NCBI RefSeq assembly: GCF_949628265.1
Contig: NC_088789.1
Location: 7,122,886-7,186,885 of the forward strand
Source of the DNA: Cloeon dipterum
Lineage: Eukaryota > Arthropoda > Insecta > Ephemeroptera > Baetidae
Length of the DNA stretch: 64,000 nucleotides
Direction of reading: 5' to 3'
Part shown: positions 1-20,279 of the stretch, piece after piece
How positions within the stretch are numbered: position 1 is the first letter of the stretch
Layout of the letters: each line of letters starts with the position of its first letter
Notes under the pieces: generated by a model
Seen by the model: only the letters and a program-made list of their open reading frames with translations
What the model was told of the DNA's origin: nothing
The model's database searches: none
Program-made: the position numbers and the translations under genes

Positions 1-1269
1 TGCAGTCGTCTCTCCCATCACACATGTATCTCTGAAATATGCAATCACCATTGGGACATTGGAACAATCCAGATCCACACGGTTTGCCAGCTGATATGAC
101 AATATATGAGTCACTTTGAAATCTCAGGAGCTCCAAAAAACTTACTCTTCATGTTGACCTTAACAGTTGCCGACAATTTCTCATCTGCATGGTCCATTTT
201 AAACGGCGTAGCTTCACACATATAATCTCCATTGTCGGATTCAAGGAGTTTCTCAACTATAAGCTTATTGCTGTTATAACCTTCCGTTAGAAAAACTCTA
301 TGATCTCTGAAATTTTAAAAGGCAACCACTTTTTTGTTAGTTTCCCAATCAAGGCTTCATAACAATACAGTATTACAGATATTAAATTATTGATGCCAGT
401 GGAAAATAATTATGTCTCAATATTAGTTTTAGTGTAGTTCATCTTTTGAAGATAATATTTTTGCGATATTTTTTGAACCTCTGCTCAGCACATCCTGTGG
501 GCTGAGCTCAGGTCCAAAGGTCCCAGGTCCCAATAACACCGCCAAGCAGATAACATGGAACAAGTGGCCTGAGTGGCCGCAGAGGAGCTTGGCCCAATGT
601 GGCCATCTTTTCGCCTCCCCGCACCAAGGTCTTTTAATGAAACGCAAGAAACTTGTCTGTAAAGCCACTGAAAAGGTGCGTAAACCAGCAAGTGGCGAGA
701 CGGCACCGGTGTGCCTCCCAGCCCATCGAGATATTTGATTGTTTTGAGACACTAAATTAACCACCTTTTGTGCCATCTCTGACATTGGGCAGCCAGTATT
801 AGATCCCCGAACTGCTCAAATATCTCCCACTGTTTTGAAAATCCTGAGAGTGCCTTAACAATGCGAGCAAACGGGCTGATTTAATGTTTACAAAATGCCA
901 TACACACATCAATGCACTTTTAGTGGTCAATATGAAAATCAATTACAAATATCTTACCGATACTGAGGTATTGGAGGTACATGCCAAAAAACTTTGTATC
1001 GGGTGAGAGGCTGGTCGACACGACAAGTCAGGTTTAGAACTTCTCCAACTTTTTTCTGCATGATATACGTGGTCTGTGTTCCAATGCTATTTCCTCTCAC
1101 TGGCGCCAATTGCCGCGGTGGGTCAGTGACTATCTGCAGCTCGTCAACTGAACAATAATTTGATATATTTTTATTAATACCGATAATTGTTTTGATGTAA
1201 GAACGAATTGATTTTACCTGACAGCGAAAGCGGTGGAAGGAGCAAGAGGACCGACAGTAATATCAACAT
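1..1269 (-). CDS. Secreted/membrane Ig + LDL-receptor class A protein, 5' part
   Basis: Four exons read on the minus strand: 1269-1218, 1147-958, 306-146 and 90 to beyond the left edge. Phases agree across all three GT-AG introns. Exon 1 gives a start Met followed by a hydrophobic leader ([17 protein letters not shown]), a clear signal peptide. Exons 2 and 3 form an Ig-like domain: the first Cys is in VLNLTCRV, a Trp follows in VFWHVP, and the second Cys is in the typical [10 protein letters not shown] motif. Exon 4 begins an LDLa module (FQCPNGDC, then [10 protein letters not shown]), whose acidic CDGRDDC stretch is the usual calcium site. The product should be extracellular. The order signal-Ig-LDLa is like perlecan-type or small adhesion proteins, but I cannot assign an orthologue because the rest lies outside the window. 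The 650-bp second intron holds a retroposon copy. Confidence 0.8.
465..878 (-). repeat. SINE-like retroposon, copy A
   Basis: Diverged copy, in reverse orientation, of the element also present at 32044-32444 and 39877-40733. Shared blocks include the start (CAGCCCGTTTGCTCGCATTG on the minus strand), GAGCAGTTCGG, TGGGCTGGGAGG and GGTGTTATTGGGACC. It lies inside an intron of the Ig-LDLa gene and ends in an A-rich run on its own strand. Boundaries are approximate. Confidence 0.75.
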
Positions 1270-2696
1270 GGTTCATAGGATGCAAAAAACTAGTCTTCTG
1301 ATAGATGCCACCATTACACTCGCAGTGCCCGTCTTATTTACTCACTTCTGTACCAAAAGCTCGAGGTCAAAGATCCGAGATCCGAAAGCATACTATTTAC
1401 ATCAAATATGGAGCACAGAGATCACTGCTAATCAAGATATAATCTCGTATTTTGAACCGTTAAGCGAGACAAAAAATAAATATCAGCAGCAAGAGCCTCG
1501 AACAAAATAAATGCACGCTGCAGCTACTCTGCTCATGCTCACAAGTAGTGTGAACTGTGAAGAGTGTGAAGTTGGCAGCCCACTCGAGGCACTGCATAAT
1601 AAGTGGCCACGGCCGTCTTACTACGCTACCAAGCCGCAGTGCTTTTGGACTTTGGACTCCATGATATTATCGTCTGGAAAAAAAAACATTGAAATTATGC
1701 TGCGCTCTCTGCTTTTTAGTCGCTAGTCGGCGTCGAATAATTATTTTTGCATCGGAATCGAGGAGTAGAGCTGCCAACCTTCGGGCGTTTGGGATTATCT
1801 CCGTCTTGAAAATTAACACTATGGTGATATAAGGTAAAAAAGGAACCTCTGGGTTCTTACCGTTCTTGGTCCCAAAATTTAACCTTGGCTTATGGGAGTG
1901 GTAGGGAAAATTGGGTTTTTACTTTGGCTATCCAACACCCCTATCGAGGTGGAATAATATGAAATCAACGCTGAGACAGTGCATTATGTATTACTTATCC
2001 ATAATATTCACTTTTGCGAGTTACAAGAAGTGACAACAACTATTAGCAGCTTGCAATGACTTGCGGCACAGCATCATTATGAAACTGGTTTAACTGATCA
2101 ATGGGGGAAAGCGTAAATTTTCTTAGCAGTTACCACCAGAGATTGTAAAGACACGCTGCCTAGCCTGGATGATTTTTGGCATTTTCAGTGCCTTCAATTT
2201 TTCTTCTTAATTCATATGTACCATTTATATTGTTATTTCTTCCAATATTTGATTTTGCTATTAAATTTATAGAATGATCCCTTAATATATATCTATTGAT
2301 TTATTTAAAATCCAAGGAGCCTTTAGGAGACAAAAATTGGGATCCCCAAAGGTTGAAGAAGCACCATTGCCGCTATTTTTTAAAATATAGGAACTTGGAA
2401 CTTTTCATTGGTGAATTTTGTACGCAAGCGTGAACATAAAAAAGAGAAGGAGGACAAGACGAAAGAAGCAAGCGCAAGGCCGCAAGCATAGCGTTAGCTA
2501 AGCAGGGGAGACCGGCCGCGAAGCTTCTAGCAAAGTTTTATATTTCTATTTTTCAACGAATTTTAGGAAATCTAATTTTATTTCTTTTGAATTCAATATT
2601 TAAAAGGTTAAGTTTAAAGGGAGCTTTTGAGCCAAGCATACCGATGCTTTTAGCGTGAACATTTTAAGTTATTATTGAACCTTTACACAGGTTGCC
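1270..2696. other. Divergent intergenic/promoter region
   Basis: This stretch separates the minus-strand Ig-LDLa gene from the plus-strand FKBP gene, which start head to head. I see no coding exon. A purine-rich block with CpGs near 2440-2525 could be the 5' end of the FKBP transcript. A pyrimidine tract ending in ACACAG at 2690, just before the FKBP start codon, looks like the acceptor of a 5'UTR intron. Confidence 0.4.
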
Positions 2697-4846
2697 ATGA
2701 CTGTGCCAGACAAGATCGAGCCGTACAACCCAGGCCCAAATGTTGTGGACATCTCTCCGAACAAGGATGAGGGTGTCAAGAAGGAGATCCTACAGGAAGG
2801 ATCAGGCAGGCTCATTCCCAAGGGCTGCAAGGCGATTGTGCACTACACCGGGTCTCTTCTGGACGGCACTGTTTTCGACTCTAGCAGAAGGCGCTCTTCA
2901 CCTTTTGACTTCGAACTTGGCAAAGGCATGCTGACATTTTCATTAATAAAATAATTAAAATTTTTACTAATGGCTCAATCTTCCAGGCTCAGTTATCAAA
3001 GCATGGGACTTGGGAGTTGCAACCATGAAAAAGGGCGAGAAGTCCATGTTTGTTTGCAGAGCAGATTACGCCTACGGCCAGAGCGGAAGCCCTCCAACTA
3101 TACCACCGAACGCTACCCTTGTTTTCGAAGTAAATATTCCCTGGGATTTCGTATACCATGAATACGTAACCTTTGAATTACAGATTGAACTGCTCGGCTG
3201 GGAAGGAAAAGATGTCAGCCCAAACAGTGACAAAAGCATCATGATCAATGTCATTGATGAAGGCGAAGAAGGCCATTATGTCCTGAGCGATGGTTCGATG
3301 GTTGATGGTACGTTATCAATGATTCATTAATAATAATTGCAGTCAGATAAGTTTTATTTCAATTTCAGTCAATATTATTGGCAAGTACCAAGAGCACATC
3401 TTTGAAACCAGGGATGTTACTTTTATGCTTGGTGAGGGAGCCGCCTTTGGACTGTGTGAAGGCTTGGAAATCGCGATTTCCAAAATGAAAAAGGGAGAGA
3501 GAATGGAAGCTGAAATCAAATCAAAATATGCCTTTGGCTCTGAAGGCAACTCTGCATTGAACCTTCCGCCAAATGCAGACATTACCTATGAAGTGTTCAT
3601 GAAACACTGCGAAAGGGTATGTTGGCTGAATTTGTAATTTGAGCATGAGCTAAGGACGAATTTCAGTCAAAAGAGAGCTGGGACTTGGATATGGAGCAAA
3701 AGCTGAGCGAGAGCAAGTTGTTCAAGGAAAAGGGCACACAATACTTCAAAACTGGCGTTTACCCAGTCGCGCTGCGCATGTACAAGAGGGCCGTGGAGCA
3801 TCTGGAGTACAGTGACGACTACAGTGAAGGCAAGGAAGGCTTTTGCGTTCATGAGCAAATTTTAATTGAACCATTTTCAACTCTCAGAAGCCAAAGCAAA
3901 GAAGGACGAACTCACTGAGTTGCTCCTCCAGTGCAGATTAAATATTGGCATGGTGTATTTGAAGATGAACAACAACATCGAGGCTAGAGACATCTGCACC
4001 AAGGTTCTTGAGCAACACCCGACCAATGAGAAGGCCTTGTTCCGTCGCGGCCAGGTATTTAAACTTGCCATAAACCTAATCTCACTGTCAAATTTTGTTA
4101 GAACTGTATTGCTGGCGCTAAAAGATTTGAAGTGCACACTAATTCAGAGCAAGAATTATATTTCAATCCGATACTTCTTGAACTTTGGGCCTTGTGCTTC
4201 ATGCTGGCTCTTAAAGACCTGCAATCAAAATGGTGTAAATTGTGTAGCGTAAAATCATATTGATCACATCTTTTCACTCCTCTTTTTAAGTTTCAAGTAT
4301 TTGAAAAGTGTCTCTTTCTAGGCCAACATGAACATGATGAATTTTGATGTGGCCCAAAAAGATTTTGAGGAAATCCTCAAAATCGAACCTCAAAACAAAG
4401 CAGCTGCCAACCAAGTGAAACTGTGCGCTGTCAAAATAAAAGAAGAGCTTGGCAAGGAGAAGCGTCTCTACGCAAACATGTTTGAGAAGTTTGCGTCCAT
4501 CGACAAACAGGTGAATTGCATTGCATGTTGACAGAAAGTCTGAGTCGTATTTTTCATCTTGCCATAGAGCATGCAAAAACGGCTCAGATTTTTATGTTCA
4601 TCATTGGAAATTAAAGCAAAAGTTATTTAGTAGCATGGTGTGATGTGTAGTGTTGGTACTGACTTGATGTTTTTTAAGGGCTCATAATTGCAGAAAGAAG
4701 ACGCTGAGAAACAGAAGCAACCAGACGTGCTCTCATCTCTTGGCGAATGGGGCCAAGACGAAAGTGAGCAAAAAAAATCGACGTTCGAAGAAGAAAATCC
4801 CGAAGTCCAGCTCTTAAGTAGCGCTGGCGAATTTAAAAACATGTAA
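2697..4846 (+). CDS. Fkbp59: FKBP52/FKBP59-type immunophilin (PPIase with TPR)
   Basis: Eight exons: 2697-2925, 2987-3129, 3184-3307, 3369-3616, 3667-3829, 3888-4054, 4322-4510, 4694-4846, giving about 471 residues, the family's usual size. The first FKBP domain (about 30-145) keeps the ligand-pocket residues: HYTG, the FD pair, VIKAWD and YAYG. The second (about 155-265) lacks the pocket Trp ([10 protein letters not shown]) and is probably not catalytic. A TPR region (about 275-400) follows, which in this family binds the Hsp90 C-terminus. FKBP52-class proteins are cytosolic peptidyl-prolyl isomerases and Hsp90 co-chaperones. Intron 1 (2926-2986) has no GT that fits and must use a GC donor (AAG|GCATGC). 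Intron 5 can use a GC donor (3830) or a GT six bases upstream (3824); both keep frame. The start codon sits seven bases after a likely 5'UTR acceptor. The gene is convergent with gek. Confidence 0.93.
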
Positions 4847-6920
4847 TCTGCCAACTTATCAGTCACATTGCTATCTAGTTTCTGTGAGACCAAAGTATTT
4901 TGTGTAACATTCCATCAGTGTTCTATGGAATAATTTCTTATCGAGTCAGTGAATTTGATGAAATCAAATCTCAACCCCATGAAATTAAGCTTCGTTTTGG
5001 ACGAAGGCCCAAAATGTTGATTAACTGTTCATTTAGCGCTGCTCTTTACTGGTCATTGTGTAGATATATGCCAAGTGTTTTCACTTGAATTGCTCTGTAA
5101 TTGCAAATTACAAATTTTGGAGGACTTTCGTCTTGAATATGATCTCGCTTGACACGATTCGGAATCGCGTAGAACCATTTGGAGCCTGCGATATTGCCTT
5201 CTGTTTGTGGATGCGTTCTCAGCATTTAATAAAACCTTACCATGCTTTGCTAAAACTTGTGCCTTTCTATGCAACCGCAAGACTATTCCCCAAGTCAATC
5301 TGAGAAAACTGAATGCCAACATTTTTATCAGTTATTTTTCCCATCTCAGCTGAGCCAGGTGCAGTGAAATTTAAATACGATCCTAATTCTAGTGCCAATC
5401 TCATACTATCATGAATGAATTAACAGCTGAGCACTAGAAATATTGCTTTTGAAAAAGTACATAGACTCTTTGTTTAATTTTTTGAATTAATGGCTATAAC
5501 TAGGACAGGGAGAATTTATGCAGAAATTGAAGAGAAAAAAGCATTTATTTTGGTTACAAGTATTAATTTATTTATACTTTGGTGGATGTTTTCAAAGACA
5601 AGGTATTATGATTCGCATTTTGTTTAATTGTGTATGCTGAATTAAATAACTTATACAGACTTTATTAATAATGTACAGATGCGCTCTCCTTTTCTTTAAC
5701 ACTCTGCATTTGATTTGAGAAATATCTCCTGAAATTGAATGCAAAAAGAGTAATAACAAGATACAATACAAAACAAGTAATTCAAAACAGCGAGAATAAA
5801 TAAATTAAAACGATATAAAGCAATGAGTGTGTTTTGTGTTGCGTATGAGTGTATGAATGTGTGTATGTGTATTTTTATGCAAGCGGACAATGGTTTTTCA
5901 CATCTTCGGTTGAAAAATGCATTATTCCCAAGTGAATCGTCCATGACCAGTGGGGGTGAATCGTTAAAAACTAGTGTGTGGTGTGAGCACATGCAAATGA
6001 ATCAAGTCAGCTCGTTCTGCATGGCAGTTGTTCATCAGATTGCACAAACTAAGCTCGTGGCGCTGGTAGAATTTAAGATAGAGAAGATCAAATCACACCG
6101 GTATACTTATTGGGTAAATTGGTAATTTAAGGGCTTTCATGTCGCAGCAGTAGGCGCAGAAATTCGCCATAATCTTGTGGAATGGTACTTTCAGGAAGTA
6201 AAGGTGGTATTGAATCGCGAGGTCAAAGCTTGCTGGCTGAGACAGTCGGAACAAATTTGTTCAAACACAAACAGGCCGTAAAACTGACCAAACATGGTCA
6301 TAATTGCACATGAGCAGCGATTTCACATCAAATTTTTAGCTTAGTTTGACCTCACCTAATTTATGGGGATGACAGCTATGAAATTTGTAATTTATCTTCA
6401 TGACTAAGCAAAGCACTGCAAACCAATTGGAGTTTTTGATAATTTGTACCATTTCTTTTCTGTTTCTAATGTACTGCCCATCGTTATAAGTTCGTCAGAC
6501 TTGAGTAATTTATCCGATTTCATTTCAAAAACAAAAACTTATATACAGTATAAATAAAGCACAGACAATAATATTATTAAAATAATAATGTACATGTGAC
6601 AATTTGTTTTAGTTGACTAGTAGTAAAAATCCCCCTGTTAACAGTTAGAAGGGCTAAAGACAATTTCGGATAGAGAACAACTTAATGACGTGTCTGTCAT
6701 AGGTCGAGATAATTTAAACATGTAAACCTGCTCTCGTCAAAGCATAAATAAGGCAAATTGCTGTACAAATTTTCGTAACTAATCACTTTCTCGTACGTTT
6801 GCTACATCGCTAGGGAATCGAGTGGAAGAAGACGATATAATGCATTTTCAGGAGGTATGAGTGGAGCACGCTTGTTATTTAATTACTTTTGTTTCCTGTT
6901 TGCGATATTGACTAAGCTTC
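4847..6920. other. Convergent 3' regions of the FKBP and gek genes
   Basis: Non-coding, AT-rich sequence between two tail-to-tail stop codons. On the plus strand, AATAAA signals occur near 5227 and 5797. On the minus strand (seen as TTTATT), signals occur near 5543 and 5572. If the distal sites are used, the two 3'UTRs would overlap around 5.55-5.8 kb; that is inference. A GT-rich patch lies at 5825-5875. I see no RNA gene. Confidence 0.4.
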
Positions 6921-15380
<8,460 letters not shown>

Positions 15381-16029
15381 TGCGCTGCTATGCTATCATA
15401 AAACTACTGCCAATAAACACCAATGTAAATAGACCGGTCTCCAAGCTAAATCACAGGTGATTACCAGGGAAGAACAGGACACGCATTTTACTTGCTGGCA
15501 CAAGCCTGTTGTCCCAGTAGCAGGGGAACTGTCATTCCTGTTGCCCCTTTGCTCTAAGTCTGAAAAAATAAGAAAATATATTTTCAACTAATTTCCAAAC
15601 AATTAACTCTTGGGCTGAGAAAATATTTTGGTGGGTGAGATAGTCGAAAATAGCCTGACAAGTGTAATTAGTGAAAATATCTTCACAGGGGGCCCCAGGC
15701 TCCAATCCGTGTAATTTATTCGTGCGGATGTGCATTTAAATAAGATGTTCGCAAGAAATTTACATACAAGCGGGCAAATGACGTCGACGCAAATAGGAGG
15801 CCGGCGTACTACTATTTCGGACACAAAGAATTATGCCGCCTTTGTGTAAGGCGCATTGGATGCACAGATTAATGACAGGACAGTTATTTACTTGCAGCAG
15901 TGATCAACTTGGACGTGACCCCACACCAAAAAAATGGCGGCCACACCTAGCCGACGTTCATTCTCGACGACTTGGAGCCCGTGAAAGGGGTGGGGGACGA
16001 GTGAACAGAACGATAATGGTCAGCACGAT

Positions 16030-16270
16030 CTACACTAGTGGTCACCTTAGCGCATCACCAACCCTGTCCTGTACTAAAAGGTCGGGGGTTCGCACACAAG
16101 GAGCTATGTTTAGTTGTGTTTGGGACCCGGATATGACATCATATGCATAATGTAATACAAGTACGTATGTACTATGAGTACATACTCGCCTCGTATGCGC
16201 GGTTGCTGCTAGAGAATGAGAATAAATCTGGCAACGTGGATTTCCTACTGTCTTTTGTGTCCCGGATACC
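16030..16270 (+). repeat. Possible tRNA-derived SINE fragment
   Basis: The block CTAGTGGTCACCTTAGCGCA followed about 45 bases later by GGTCGGGGGTTCGCAC resembles the A-box and B-box halves of tRNA-derived SINEs (TAGCGCATC, then GGTTCGA-like). The sequence does not fold as an obvious intact tRNA to my eye. No second copy is seen in the window and the ends are uncertain. Confidence 0.35.
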
Positions 16271-16959
16271 ATTCTCACTTTAAAGTCAAAATACAGGCTT
16301 TGCGTACGATAATCGAAATAGTAAAAAATTGTATTGGCTCAAATTTGACTGAAATGTAAAATATATGAAAGATTTACATTGATAGAATTGGTCTTGGCGC
16401 CTTCTGCGATTTTAAAATCACGTTTTTCAAGGTCGCTCCAAAGTGAGCGTTTGTTTGACTACCGCGTCATATTGTTCAGATCATGGAGGCTGTAAATATG
16501 TAGGTGTTTGCTGTATGGACGATAAAATTTGTTTTTCTCGCTTGTAAAAATCAAATCGCCATCGTCAAACTTTATTATGGATTCCGAGTTGCGAAACCTT
16601 CGTTAAGGTGAGTTCGTCACGTTTGCGAATCAGGCTGTGGGTCGACGGTTTGAAAGTGGTGTCCCGACCCGCAATGCTGCTGTGTCTTACTGGGGCTTCG
16701 CCGAATTTTTAAACAGCAACAGGTGTCTTTAGACGCTAAATCGGCGTTGAAACCCGTCGCAATGCCATCTGATCGCCTAATTTCGGGCTTACTGCGCGTT
16801 AGAGCGATTTTAAACCTGTCAGTTAAACGTTCAACCGTGCCCTGTGTGGGCAAACAACAACGCGTCAGCGTAGCAGCAAAACAGTAGCACTTGACAACGA
16901 ACTGACGAACCTCTCCTCTTGCAGATTCGGCGGCCCAGGTATCGTGCACCGAGCGGAAA

Positions 16960-17001
16960 ATGTCCAGACACAAAATGCGAGAGCGACTCACCAACACTTG
17001 A
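16960..17001 (+). other. Upstream ORF in the lines leader
   Basis: An ATG at 16960 opens a 13-codon reading frame that stops at 17001, eleven bases before the main start codon at 17012, in a different frame. It lies after the inferred 5'UTR acceptor, so it should be in the mature mRNA and could lower translation of lines. Its use is inference. Confidence 0.5.
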
Positions 17002-17011
17002 GGAGCGCACA

Positions 17012-20000
17012 ATGACAGAACCGGTCAAGAAGCGCGCGCGCGTGCACCCGGGAGTCGACGTGGTCAACCAGCCGCAGGAGGACCGCGAACTGGTGGCCCT
17101 GCAGGAGCTGCTGCTGAGCCAGTGTCTGTGCTCGCTGCCCGAGGTGCTCGATGAGGTCGGCTGGCTCGAGCGGCGGATCCTTCCTCAGGGTGCGTGCACG
17201 GCTTGGACTCGTGACCAGGCGTTGCTGTTCGTCAGCACGCTGCAGCTGCTGTGCGAGACCTCGTACAAGCAGCTGTCCTCTCAGGGCATTCAGTGTCGTC
17301 GGCTGGCCAGAATGTGTGACGCCGTCGTCACGTGCAATTACAGACTGATCGAGTTGCTGATCAGCGACGAGTTGTGTGGCGGTTGCGACCCTTATGTCCG
17401 ATTCGCCAGCGGACGGGCCCTGCCGGCGCTGCTGGTGGCGTCCAGGCAGCGCATCGACCCTATGTGGCTTGAGACGCTGGCTGACGCCGCCCTTGTGCCT
17501 TCGCCCCTCACCGCCACCTTCGCCCTCGACGTCTTCCGCAGGGTGCTCGAGTGGCGGGACGTTGACTGCCATCCCACCGAAGACGCGTCCGGAGCGTCCA
17601 CGTCGTCCTCGGTTAACTCCTACGCATCACCTGTTGGCTCCTGCAATCAGGTTTGTCTTTTTTTCCTCTAATAATAAGAGAGTGCGAAAAAACAATATTT
17701 TACTTGTTATTGTTATTGTTATTTCAAAAGTCTCAAAGACTTAAGGGACATTAATTTCCTGACTTGGTTTTTCTGGATCTCAATATAAAAATACGTGTCA
17801 AATTTCCTCCCTGTAAGATTGTGCTAATTTCTTTTAAATTACTTCACACGCCATGGTGACCTTGACGGAAGGTTCAATTTAAATTTGTAATAATAAACGT
17901 AAAGTCTGCAAGGCGTTAAAATTGCTCAGTTCATGATTGTAATTTTATCATTGTGGCGTTTTTTACTAGAATTTTCGCGTCAATAAGGCAGCGTAAGCTT
18001 AAGTACGTCATTAATTGAAGTAGCCGAGACAGTAAATTTCGTCCTGGTCCCGGCAAAATTGCGCAACGTTCAACGAACACCCAAATTTTCATTGTCGAAT
18101 TGATTGTTGACCTTTTATTGCAACAAGGAAATTCGCGTTTGATTGTTGAAAGTTGCGCAATTTTGCCGGGACCAGGACGATTTGAATTTTATTTATAATA
18201 AATTTATCTATTGTGTTGGTGCCCAATATTTTATTTTATAGTAAACAAATAATACAAAAATTGATTTCCTACTTATCAAGAGTGGTATGAATTTTGAATG
18301 GAATTAAAGTTACCAGCGGAGAAAATATCCTATATTACAATAATGCGATTCTTTTGATTTTTTTCTATCTGCTACGCAATATTCCCGTAATGCTCTTGTT
18401 TTTTTGATGTGTTGATCTTGATACAACATACAAATATTTATTATTAGAGTTAGATTTTTGTCAATATTGATAGTTAAATTGGAAAATAATTTAACGTTGA
18501 CAGCATAGTATTTAAATTGTTTTTAACAATAAACAAGACCTTCAGTTTTTGCAGCTGATTTAATAAAAATATTTTTGTCATACATTCCAACCAAAAGTTA
18601 ACTCAACATACCAATTCTATCAGACGGATAATAATTTATTTCGTTTTAATGTATAGATAAATTATCTTTTAATAACAGCATTAATTTCTATACTCTTCAT
18701 ATTGTCAATCATTAAAGTGAATAACTTCTGTTGGAAGAATTCAAATTAAAAACAAATAGAGAGTCCAATATTTGTTTATATTTAATGATTTTTAATCGTC
18801 TTGCTGTTTGTTCCAGGTTCCAGATCCTGAAGGGGCTGACTCACAAGCGGCCAAGTGCGCGTGCATCCACGCGCTGGAGTCTCGTTGGACGCTGCTGGTG
18901 AACCACTACGACAGCTTGATGGCTAGTTACGCGAGCGCCAACGAGGCGGCGATCACGACGTTTGTGGCGCTGTGGGAGGCGATCATCTCAGTGAAGGCGA
19001 ACTTGTCTGTGGTGGACACGAAGCCGTTTTACTCGCACCTTGACGGTTTCGTCGTGCTGCTGGGCCCCAATCTACCTCCGCTGCTGTGGAAGCGCCTCCT
19101 TGGACTCTTCAATGAGGTGATGTGCTACGGCAGCACCCTGGCCCTGCAGGACACGATCGCCGAGGAGCCGTGCGCGTTGGCGCACCTTGTCGTGCGCAGC
19201 GTCAAGGACTGGCACCTGCTGGACGCGCTACCCTTCCGCTCCGGCAACGGTGGCTTCGGCGGAAGGCATGGTGGTTCCTCTGAGGAGGGTGACCGACCGT
19301 TGCTGCAGAAGATGTGCCTGCTGGTGCTCAAGAGCGTCGCTGTCACCGTCAAGGAGACACGCTCCGATTCAAGCAGTAGCGACGCCTCCTCCAGCTCTGG
19401 CGGCGGCGGCAACGGCGGCTCGTCCGAAGAGGAGGCGGCCGCCGCTGCTGATGACATGGCCGTCATCGCGCGCAGCATCGCTGAAGTGCTCCGCAGGTCA
19501 GTAAACCAGACACTTAATGAGATGTTCGACTAATTTTAACTTGAGGAACTATCAACTAAGCACTAATGGAAATTTACGCAAATTGATGTGTATTGAAAAC
19601 CGTTTAAATCTGCTATAAGCCTTTAACTGCATTAATTGGCCAAAAGCCCATGAAAAAGTTTGTTTCCTGATTATTCAACTCGTAGGAAAACTTATTGACG
19701 GGAGTTTATTTAACTTAATATCGTCATAAAAGAAATCCTAAGTAAACTGATTGCAACTCTGAATCCTGTCTTAGGTTGGACGCGTGCGTCAAGTCTCTGA
19801 TGCCATTCCACCCTGAGACGCCGCTAGCACAGTGGGTGGTGCAGCTGTTCTCGGACCAAGACGATGCTCTTGTCGAGGGCATGGTCTGCTGCCTGGACGT
19901 CGAGGTGGGTCTCTCGGTGGCCTTGACGTCCAGCCTGGTGTCCAACACGCTCAGGACAGCGTTGTCGCCGACGCAGACGTTCGCGCAGTTTCTGCGAACG

Positions 20001-20279
20001 GTATCGCACGACCACGAGGTGCTGCTCGATCTGCTTGTGTCCAACGAGACGTGCTTTCTGCTCTACCTGCTGCGCTTCCTCAAGTACGCGCGCAGGCAGT
20101 GGTCCGACTTTGTGGCCGCCTGCGACCGAGAGCTCGAGAACATCATGACTGTACTCATTAGGCTAAGGATTTCGATCAACCGCTTGGTGTCGAAAGCTCT
20201 GTTCCCGTACAACATCAAACCAGTGCTGAGACTGTTGGAGAAGTGCGAGCGAATGTACGAGGACGGAGACTTCCATTAG
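17012..20279 (+). CDS. lin: Protein Lines (LINS1 family)
   Basis: Three coding exons: 17012-17650, 18817-19496, 19775-20279, giving 607 residues. I recognise the family mainly from the C-terminus (VLIRLRISINRLV, then LFPYNIKPVLRLLEKCE), typical of the Lines C-terminal domain, and from the helical DPYVRFASGRALPALLV segment near residue 130. Drosophila Lines is a nuclear segment-polarity protein that works downstream of Wingless/Hedgehog and antagonises the Bowl zinc-finger factor; that is family knowledge. This protein is shorter than the fly one. A low-complexity Ser/Gly/Glu/Ala insert is encoded at 19370-19455. The exons are strikingly GC-rich while the introns are AT-rich. An upstream ORF precedes the start. 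Intron 1 (1.17 kb) carries an inverted-repeat element. Confidence 0.8.
17651..18816. other. AT-rich intron 1 of lines
   Basis: Canonical GT-AG intron (GTTTGT to TTCCAG). It is AT-rich apart from the inverted-repeat element at 18040-18179. No other feature is visible. Confidence 0.6.
18040..18179. mobile_element. 140-bp inverted-repeat (MITE-like) element
   Basis: The two ends are perfect inverted repeats over 28 bases starting CGTCCTGGTCCCGGC, extending to about 35 bases with one mismatch. The element is flanked by the 4-bp direct repeat ATTT (18036-18039 and 18180-18183), as expected for a target-site duplication. It contains no ORF. This architecture fits a non-autonomous DNA transposon; the superfamily is unknown. 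Transcribed within the lines pre-mRNA, it would form a long hairpin. Confidence 0.75.

Larger units (their letters stand above)
15381..17011. promoter_or_regulatory. gek/lines divergent promoter region
   Basis: The region between the gek start codon and the lines start codon. On the plus strand a splice donor (AAG|GTGAGT after 16607) and an acceptor (CTTGCAG ending at 16924) suggest a 5'UTR intron of lines. The region also contains a tRNA-like retroposon fragment (about 16030-16270) and a perfect hairpin at 16165-16185 (arms GTATGTACT and AGTACATAC, loop ATG). No coding exon is visible. Confidence 0.45.

Noticed and set aside
17000-17600. Minus-strand frames opposite lines exon 1
   Set aside because: Antisense shadows of a GC-rich exon; the plus-strand frame has splice signals and the Lines C-terminal domain downstream.
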